Of a stretch of DNA of 64,000 nucleotides, positions 58,765 through 64,000 are shown one piece after another. Position numbers and translations under genes: made by a program. Source of the DNA: Actinomadura sp. WMMA1423 (lineage in GTDB: Bacteria; Actinomycetota; Actinomycetes; Streptosporangiales; Streptosporangiaceae); assembly GCF_006547145.1 (NCBI RefSeq), contig NZ_CP041244.1, positions 6,386,001 to 6,450,000 on the forward strand, read 5' to 3'. Position 1 is the first letter of the stretch. Every line of letters begins with the position of its first letter. The notes under the pieces are model-generated. The model saw only the letters and a program-made list of their open reading frames with translations. It was not told the DNA's origin and did not search any database.

Positions 58765-61218
58765 TCAGCCGGTGAGGAGGGTGGTCCTCCAGGCCGGGTC
58801 GGTGGTGAGGACGGTCAGGTGCTGGGTGGCGCGGGAGACCGCCACGTACAGGACGCGCAGGCCGCGGGGGGACTGGGCGGCCACGGTCTCGGGGGCGACG
58901 ATCACCGCCGCGTCGAACTCCAGGCCCTTGGCCTCCAGGACGTCCAGTACCTGGACGCGTTCGGGCAGGCCCGCACCGAGCCGGTCGCGGTCGGCGGCGT
59001 CCCAGGCCGTGGCGGGCCCGCCGAACAGCGCGGCCTGGCCGCCGGCCTCCTCCAGGGAGAGCGGGACGATCAGGCCGATGGTGCCCTCGACCTGGCCGAG
59101 CACCTCCTCGACGGCGGCGCGGGCGGCGGAGCCGAGATCGGCCTCGGGGACGACCCGGACGACCGGCTCTATCCCGGACGTGCGGACGGCGCGGGCGGGC
59201 CGGGCCTCCGGCAGCGCGCGGGCGAGGACGCGGGCGGAGACCGCCGCGATCTCGGTCGAGTTGCGGTAGTTCGTGGTCAGCTCGTACTCGTGCCGGACGC
59301 GCGGCGGGGGCGGCTTGCGGGTGCGGCGGCGGCCCCGGGACGCGGGGCGCTCGCCGCCGAGCGCGGCCTCCATGGCGCGCCGGGCGGCGGCGAGGTCCTC
59401 CCAGGCGCTCTGGGCGGGGTCCTCCACGATCGTCCAGCTCGCCTGGCGGCCGCGGCGGCCGAGCATCCGCCACTGCATGGGCGAGAGGTCCTGCGCCTCG
59501 TCGACGACGAGGTGCGCGTACTCGGGGCGGTCCTCGACCACGCCGTCGTCGACCCGGCGCGAGCGCTCCAGCCGCTCGATGGACGTGGTGAGCTCCTGCA
59601 TCTCCGGCTCCCACGTCTCGTCGACGGCCTCCTCGCCGGTGAGGATGTTGACGCCGTCGACCACGAACGGGTCGTCCTCGGACGGGGCCTTGCGGCGGCG
59701 GGACGGGCGGGGAGGGGAGCCGAGCAGCGCGTCGATCTCGTCCAGCAGGGCGACGTCCTGGTAGCTGAGCGGCGCGTCGCCGCCGGACCAGGACGCGGCG
59801 AGCGGCTCGACGTCGGCGCGGTCGAGGTCACGGCCGGCGGCGCGGCGCAGCCGGGCCGGGTCGCCGAGCGAGCGCAGCACGTCCAGCGGCCGCCGGATCG
59901 GCCACCAGGCGACGAGGAAGTCGGTGAAGGCGCGCTGCTCGCGGACCCGCGCGTCGAACTGCGCGCGCTTCGGGTCGCCGCCGCCGTTCCCGCCGCCGTC
60001 GCCGCGGGCCGGCTCCTCGTCGAGGGAGGCGAGGCCGTCGGCGGCGAGGATCGCGTTCCACAGGCCCGCCTCGGCGCCCTCCTCGGCCTCGGCCGCCTCG
60101 GGGCCCCCGACCTCGCCGAAGCGGCGCCAGAGGGCGTCCAGGAGCATCTCCGCGGCCCGGCCGCGCGCCGCGTTCACGCTGCCGCGGCTGCGGCGGTGGA
60201 CCTCGTTCCTGATCCGGTCGAGGCGGTCGCGGTCGAGCGACACGACGACGCCCTTGAACACGACGCGCAGTTCCCCGGGGGCGCCGGGCGCGTGGTCGGC
60301 GACGGCGCGGCGCAGCACAGCCGCCATGGCCTCCGAGCCCTTGGCGCGGGCGAGCGCCGGCGGGTCGTGGACGGTCGCGGCGGCGCCCTCGACGAGGTCG
60401 CCGAGCGAGCGGAGCGTCGCCGAGCCCTCGCCTAGCGACGGCAGCACCCGCTCGATGTAGGCGGTGAAGCGGCGGTTCGGCCCGACGACGAGGACGCCGC
60501 GCGAGCCGAACCGGCGGCGGTGCCGGAACAGCAGGTAGGCGACGCGGTGCAGCGCGACGGCGGTCTTGCCGGTGCCGGGGGCGCCGCGGACCAGGACCGT
60601 CCCGTCGGCGGGCGCGCGGATCACCTCGTCCTGCTCCCGCTGGATGGTCGCGACGATGTCGCGCATCGCTCCCTCGCGGGCGCGGGCGAGCGAGGCGAGG
60701 AACGCGCCGTCGCCGACGACGGTCATCCCCTCGGAGGCCTCCGGGTCGAGCAGGTCGTCCTCCAGGTCGACCACGGTGTGGCCGCGCGAGTGCAGCACGC
60801 GGCGGCGCACGACGCCGCGAGGGTCCTCGGGGGTGGCGCGGTAGAAGTCCTCGGCGGCGGGCGCCCGCCAGTCGATGACGAGGGAGTCGTGCTCGCTGGT
60901 CCGGACGCCGACGCGGCCGATGTAGCGGACCTCGCGGGAGGCCAGGTCGAGCCGGCCGAACACCAGGCCGTCGTCGGCGATGTCGAGGGCCTGGACGCGC
61001 AGGGCCGCCTGGTGGACCATCGCGTCCCGGTCCACGAGGGAGCCCTTGGTGCCGGCGAGCGACTGCCGGTAGCCCTCGCGGATCATGGCCTGGGCGTCCG
61101 CGCGCATCTCCTCCAACCGCGCGTAGGCGGTGTCGACGTAGCGCTGCTCGGCGGCGATCTCCCGATCCTTCACCGTGCCGCCGTGATCGGTCGGCCGCCC
61201 GTTGACCTGGGACGACAT
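58765..61218 (-). CDS. helD: HelD-like RNA polymerase-associated helicase
   Basis: The 817-residue superfamily 1 protein has an N-terminal coiled-coil arm (about 15-60), a split Rossmann core with Walker A 'RGAPGTGKTAVAL' (near 218), Walker B 'HLVVDEAQDLSPMQW' (near 569) and later motifs including 'LLVYVAVSRATQHLTVL'-type sequence near the C terminus. HelD proteins free RNA polymerase from stalled or rifamycin-bound complexes (HelR type in actinobacteria). It is longer than B. subtilis HelD. No rifamycin-associated element is visible upstream. Confidence 0.9.
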   Translation of the reverse strand: MSSQVNGRPTDHGGTVKDREIAAEQRYVDTAYARLEEMRADAQAMIREGYRQSLAGTKGSLVDRDAMVHQAALRVQALDIADDGLVFGRLDLASREVRYIGRVGVRTSEHDSLVIDWRAPAAEDFYRATPEDPRGVVRRRVLHSRGHTVVDLEDDLLDPEASEGMTVVGDGAFLASLARAREGAMRDIVATIQREQDEVIRAPADGTVLVRGAPGTGKTAVALHRVAYLLFRHRRRFGSRGVLVVGPNRRFTAYIERVLPSLGEGSATLRSLGDLVEGAAATVHDPPALARAKGSEAMAAVLRRAVADHAPGAPGELRVVFKGVVVSLDRDRLDRIRNEVHRRSRGSVNAARGRAAEMLLDALWRRFGEVGGPEAAEAEEGAEAGLWNAILAADGLASLDEEPARGDGGGNGGGDPKRAQFDARVREQRAFTDFLVAWWPIRRPLDVLRSLGDPARLRRAAGRDLDRADVEPLAASWSGGDAPLSYQDVALLDEIDALLGSPPRPSRRRKAPSEDDPFVVDGVNILTGEEAVDETWEPEMQELTTSIERLERSRRVDDGVVEDRPEYAHLVVDEAQDLSPMQWRMLGRRGRQASWTIVEDPAQSAWEDLAAARRAMEAALGGERPASRGRRRTRKPPPPRVRHEYELTTNYRNSTEIAAVSARVLARALPEARPARAVRTSGIEPVVRVVPEADLGSAARAAVEEVLGQVEGTIGLIVPLSLEEAGGQAALFGGPATAWDAADRDRLGAGLPERVQVLDVLEAKGLEFDAAVIVAPETVAAQSPRGLRVLYVAVSRATQHLTVLTTDPAWRTTLLTG

Positions 61219-61305
61219 GCAGGCTGCTCCTCGCGCGTGGGTCGGGCCGGGGACCTCCCCGGCACCTCGAAGGCGAAGGGACAGCTTATGCGGTCCGGCC
61301 GGCGT

Positions 61306-61932
61306 TCACCGCCCGGCGGGCAGCTGGAGCAGGGGGCGGCGCGCCTGCCGGACCCGCAGGTGGATCTCGGCGGCGGGACGCGCGAGCGAGCGCTCCATCG
61401 CGTCGAGGACGAGGCCGCGCGGTGTCCCGGCCGGCGCGTGCACGCAGCGCAGCACCACGCCCCGCCCGCCGTGCTCGGCCCACAGCGCGTCGGCGTAGGC
61501 GGCCACGGCGGCGGCGGACGGGCTGCGCGGCGGGCCCGAGGTGTCCGGGCAGAGGAACAGCTCCCCGGACCGGCGGTCCAGCATCCCCGGCAGCGCGGCG
61601 CGCACGACGTTGGCGGTGCCGAGGACGTTCGTCCGCAGGACGTCCTCCAGTTCACCGAGGGGCTGCGTCAGCACCGGCCCGGTCGCCGAGGCCGACGCGG
61701 CGTGGACGACGCGGTGCACCGGGCCCGTCATCGCCAGCACCTCCGCCACGGCCTCCTCGTCGGTGACGTCGCACACCCGCACGTGCGTGTTGGGGGAGCG
61801 GTGCGCCGTCTTGGCGAGGCCGAGCTCGTCCACGTCCACCGCGACGACGTCCCACGCGGCCGCGGCGAGCCGCTGGGCCGCCATGGCGCCGAGCCCCCGC
61901 GCGGCGCCGGTCACCAGCGCCGTCCGCCTCAC
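61306..61932 (-). CDS. Atypical short-chain dehydrogenase/reductase
   Basis: The 208-residue protein keeps the SDR dinucleotide site T-G-A-A-R-G-L-G (residues 8-15). The catalytic YxxxK pair is missing: the aligned region reads 'SPSAAAVAAYADALWAE', with Ala where the Lys should be. It may bind NAD(P) without being a reductase. The GTG at 61932 follows GAGGAGG and overlaps the stop of the upstream acetoacetate decarboxylase-like gene (GTGA). The longer frame seen upstream is rejected. Confidence 0.8.
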   Translation of the reverse strand: MRRTALVTGAARGLGAMAAQRLAAAAWDVVAVDVDELGLAKTAHRSPNTHVRVCDVTDEEAVAEVLAMTGPVHRVVHAASASATGPVLTQPLGELEDVLRTNVLGTANVVRAALPGMLDRRSGELFLCPDTSGPPRSPSAAAVAAYADALWAEHGGRGVVLRCVHAPAGTPRGLVLDAMERSLARPAAEIHLRVRQARRPLLQLPAGR

Positions 61933-62666
61933 GTCCGCACCTCCTCGGCGCCCTGGAAGACCATCTCCAGATGCCCGACCGTGCTCGTGGTGAGCGCCCG
62001 CGCCCGGTCGAGCCCGAGGCCGCGCAGCTCGTCGGCCACCGGATGGTCGCCGAGGACGACCTTCGCGCCGCCCGGGCGGGTCCGGACGCCGGACGGCGTG
62101 AGCGTCCACGGCGTCCGCCGCGTCACGCCGTCCAGGCAGGAGTAGGCGTCGACGCTCGGGGCGCCCGCCCCGGACGGCATCGGCAGGCCGGGCCGGACCG
62201 CGACCTCGATCACCGTCCGGTCGCCGATCCGCACCGCGCAGCGCTTCACCCGCCCGGCGAGGTCCATGGGGATGTCGGCCAGCTCCTTGGGGAAGCCCCA
62301 GATCGTCCGCCCGGCCTCCAGCGTGAACTCCTGGTTGACCGGCAGCCAGTGGATGAACGCCCCGATCCCGCGCAGCCGCCCGAGCACGCCGGACGGCGGC
62401 GCCTCCCCGGGCGGGCGCACCAGGAAGGCGACGGCGAACTCGTGGTAGGGGCCGAGGTCCCCGTCCGCGTACCGGACGAAGGCCAGCGAGCAGACGGCCC
62501 GGCCGGGCAGCGGCTCGGCGACGTCGAGCCCGGAGTAGGCGATGACGTCCTGCGCCGCGGCGGCGGGCACGGCGAACATGGCCGAGGCGACGGCGGCATC
62601 GCGGATCCGTACCGGGAGGGTGACCCGCTCCCCCTGGATCGCGTGCGCCTGGGCGGTGGTTGTCAC
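61929..62666 (-). CDS. Acetoacetate decarboxylase-family protein
   Basis: The 245-residue protein has the ADC fold with the family motif 'WGFPKELADI' near residue 130. The Schiff-base lysine is kept (G-F-P-K), but the neighbouring second lysine of true decarboxylases is Glu. The enzyme may thus be a non-decarboxylating family member. GTG at 62666 starts it. A KstR-like palindrome lies 10 bases upstream. It forms an operon with the atypical SDR, suggesting a lipid or steroid-linked role. Confidence 0.83.
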   Translation of the reverse strand: MTTTAQAHAIQGERVTLPVRIRDAAVASAMFAVPAAAAQDVIAYSGLDVAEPLPGRAVCSLAFVRYADGDLGPYHEFAVAFLVRPPGEAPPSGVLGRLRGIGAFIHWLPVNQEFTLEAGRTIWGFPKELADIPMDLAGRVKRCAVRIGDRTVIEVAVRPGLPMPSGAGAPSVDAYSCLDGVTRRTPWTLTPSGVRTRPGGAKVVLGDHPVADELRGLGLDRARALTTSTVGHLEMVFQGAEEVRT

Positions 62667-62675
62667 ACCGCTAAG

Positions 62676-62689
62676 TAGAACAGGTTCTC
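62676..62689 (-). promoter_or_regulatory. KstR-like palindrome upstream of the decarboxylase-like gene
   Basis: TAGAACAGGTTCTC contains the perfect inverted repeat AGAAC-AG-GTTCT and fits the known KstR pattern TnnAACnnGTTnnA at all but the last position. It lies 10 bases before the start codon, where a repressor would block initiation. Confidence 0.6.
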
Positions 62690-62737
62690 GTTTTCCTGCC
62701 AAGGACCGGCCGGCGGCGCGCCCGCGGCAGGGCGAGG

Positions 62738-63235
62738 TCAGCGCTTCTCGACCGCCGTCCGGATCCGGTCGAGCGTGGCGCGCATGCCCTTGCGGTTGAC
62801 CTCGGCGCGCCCCTCGGCCGGGACGCCCGTGAAGACCTTGCCGAGCAGCGTGACGAACGCCGCGCCGCGGTGGTCGCGGCGCTGGTCCTCCCAGTACTCG
62901 GTGAGCCGGGTCCGGGGCGAGGCCGGGTCCTGCGCGACGTCCTCGAACCGGTACCCCCACACCGCGACGGGCACCCCGAAGCTCGACACCCGGAAGGCGA
63001 ACACCTCGCCGGGAACCGCCGCGCTCACCTGGCATGTGGTGAACCACACACGCCAGCCGATGCGGTTGAACCCGACGAACCTCGTTCCCGGCCTGACCGC
63101 GCGCCCGCGCATCCAGGTCGCGAACACCTCCGGGCTCCACTCGCCCATCCGCCGCGGATCCGCGACCGCCGCGTAGACGTCCCGCGCCGGCGCGGCGACG
63201 ACCACGCTCTCCTCGACGACCCACTCGCGTTCCAT
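62738..63235 (-). CDS. SRPBCC (START/Bet v1-like) family protein
   Basis: The 165-residue protein begins with 'VVAAPARDVYAAVADPRRMGEW' (in pieces), the usual SRPBCC strand-helix, and has a central 'FVGFNRIGW' and a C-terminal long helix. It likely binds a hydrophobic ligand. The ATG at 63235 is preferred to an in-frame upstream codon at 63253 because it starts at M-E-R-E-W-V-V. It is on the same strand as the ADC/SDR pair, 72 bases upstream, but a separate promoter is likely. Confidence 0.82.
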   Translation of the reverse strand: MEREWVVEESVVVAAPARDVYAAVADPRRMGEWSPEVFATWMRGRAVRPGTRFVGFNRIGWRVWFTTCQVSAAVPGEVFAFRVSSFGVPVAVWGYRFEDVAQDPASPRTRLTEYWEDQRRDHRGAAFVTLLGKVFTGVPAEGRAEVNRKGMRATLDRIRTAVEKR

Positions 63236-63268
63236 GGCTCCGCATCCTCCCACTACATGACCGGCGGG

Positions 63269-63889
63269 TCACTGGAGGTGGGCGAAATGCCGCCGCCAGT
63301 CCGCGAACCAGTCCCGGAACCAGGGCTCGGGCTCGGCCAGCGGGACGATGTAGGTCAGGGTCTCGGCGTAGTAGCGGCGCTGGAAGTCCGGCGGCATCGC
63401 GTCGAGGGTCTGCACGTTGCTGGCGCGGTCGGCGAGCTTGACCAGGACCGCCTCGCGCGGGGCGTCGCGCAGGCGCCGCAGGTAGGCGGCCTTGGCGGCG
63501 CGCTTGGCCTGGCGCCCGGCGCCGGCGGCGGGCGGCTTGGTGACCCAGTCGACCAGCTCGGTGACCTCGGGGCCGAACTCGGCCTCCACGTCGTCGAGCG
63601 AGGCGGGCGTGTCCTCCACGACGTCGTGCAGGACGGCGGCGGACAGGACGGCGGGCGCCGTCACCCCCGCCCCGCGCACCAGCACTTCGAGGGCCTCCAG
63701 CAGGTGCTCGACGTAGGGGGCGCCGGTCGGCCGCCGCTGGTCGCCGTGCCAGCGCACGGCGGCGGCGACGGCCCGGTCCAGGCCGTCCAGGTCGACGCCC
63801 GCGCCGGACGCGGCGCTGCCGCCCGCGCCGGACGCGGCGATGTCCGCGCGGGCGGTTTCCCAGACGTGCCAGCGGGTGAAGACCTCCAC
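63269..63889 (-). CDS. Stand-alone HD-domain (p)ppGpp hydrolase-like protein
   Basis: The 206-residue protein is a single RelA/SpoT-type HD hydrolase domain. It shows His62 (Y-V-E-H), His88-Asp89 with Glu92-Asp93 (V-L-H-D-V-V-E-D-T) and Asp154 (K-L-A-D-R), the set used for Mn-dependent 3'-pyrophosphate removal. There is no synthetase, TGS or ACT domain, so it resembles small alarmone hydrolases such as MESH1. The GTG at 63889 has GGAG upstream. Activity on another nucleotide is possible. Confidence 0.85.
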   Translation of the reverse strand: MEVFTRWHVWETARADIAASGAGGSAASGAGVDLDGLDRAVAAAVRWHGDQRRPTGAPYVEHLLEALEVLVRGAGVTAPAVLSAAVLHDVVEDTPASLDDVEAEFGPEVTELVDWVTKPPAAGAGRQAKRAAKAAYLRRLRDAPREAVLVKLADRASNVQTLDAMPPDFQRRYYAETLTYIVPLAEPEPWFRDWFADWRRHFAHLQ

Positions 63890-63958
63890 GGGTCGCTCCG
63901 TTCTACCCGGCCGTGTCGCGCGGGAGCCCCGCACAGGGCATGGTGGGTGTCGTCCTTT

Positions 63959-63986
63959 TGAGCACAGTTCCTATGAGCACAGTCCT
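63959..63986 (+). other. Direct repeat and possible start of a gene at the window edge
   Basis: TGAGCACAGT occurs at 63959-63968 and again at 63974-63983. The ATG at 63973 opens a frame with no stop before the window ends, so it may be the start of a plus-strand gene. A clear ribosome site is lacking. Nothing else is seen in 63890-64000. Confidence 0.25.
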
Positions 63987-64000
63987 CGTCAGTACGGTAC

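Overview
The window is about 64 kb of very GC-rich, densely packed DNA with mostly C- or G-ending codons. It reads as the chromosome of a filamentous or rare actinomycete. The basis is the EccC-type FtsK ATPase with a WXG100 partner, an acyl-CoA carboxylase epsilon subunit, a DmdR/IdeR-type iron box, an actinobacterial Tad pilus locus, a BTAD regulator and the GlgX-TreY-TreZ trehalose route. A Thermomonosporaceae (Actinomadura-like) host is my inference from overall gene style. No search was run. I see no rRNA, tRNA, CRISPR array, phage or insertion sequence.

Layout: 0-2.1 kb holds an SPFH/band-7 membrane protein, a small membrane protein and a secreted protein. 2.1-7.4 kb holds a WXG100 protein convergent with a 1526-residue EccC-like ATPase and a strong terminator between them. 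7.4-9.8 kb holds an epimerase, an SRPBCC protein and a divergent TetR regulator with a triple operator-like repeat. 10.0-19.9 kb is a Tad/Flp pilus operon (cpaB, tadZ, tadA, tadB, tadC, flp, two TadE-like and one TadG-like protein) ending in a membrane-anchored LysM-BTAD protein. 19.9-31.1 kb carries a beta-propeller lipoprotein, a NYN nuclease-like protein, acyl-CoA carboxylase beta and epsilon, PEP carboxylase, an enoyl-CoA hydratase, biotin ligase, a class III adenylyl cyclase, and a bfd-bfr iron-storage pair behind an iron box. 31.3-37.7 kb is glgX-treY-treZ. 37.9-46.5 kb carries a two-component system, a GtrA-like protein, purK-purE, a CoA-binding protein, UDP-glucose dehydrogenase, an acyl-CoA dehydrogenase and a secreted protein. 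46.5-51.3 kb holds a thioesterase, an LCP ligase, a family 2 glycosyltransferase and a membrane protein. 51.3-58.0 kb is the most unusual part. A cytidylyltransferase-glycerophosphodiesterase pair is divergent from a six-gene, mostly overlapping operon: a degenerate CDP-alcohol transferase-like protein, a DUF5941-like membrane protein, a LicC-like nucleotidyltransferase, an sn-glycerol-1-phosphate dehydrogenase-like enzyme, a CDP-alcohol phosphatidyltransferase and a glycosyltransferase. 58.0-64 kb holds a TetR regulator, a HelD-like helicase, an acetoacetate decarboxylase-like/SDR pair behind a KstR-like palindrome, an SRPBCC protein and a stand-alone ppGpp hydrolase-like HD protein.

How the genes fit together: the 40-58 kb stretch has the parts of a cell-envelope glycopolymer system, namely UDP-glucuronate supply, CTP-dependent activation of a polyol phosphate, CDP-alcohol transfer, glycosyltransferases, a GtrA flippase-like protein and an LCP wall ligase. 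The 52.1-58.0 kb cluster is my best candidate for an undescribed pathway, because it joins a G1P dehydrogenase, normally an archaeal-lipid enzyme, to cytidylyl transfer and CDP-alcohol transfer in a bacterium. A second notable signal is a dispersed palindromic element present twice (about 27.13-27.30 kb and 57.96-58.06 kb). Both copies lie between convergent genes, with their terminal hairpin one base after a stop codon.
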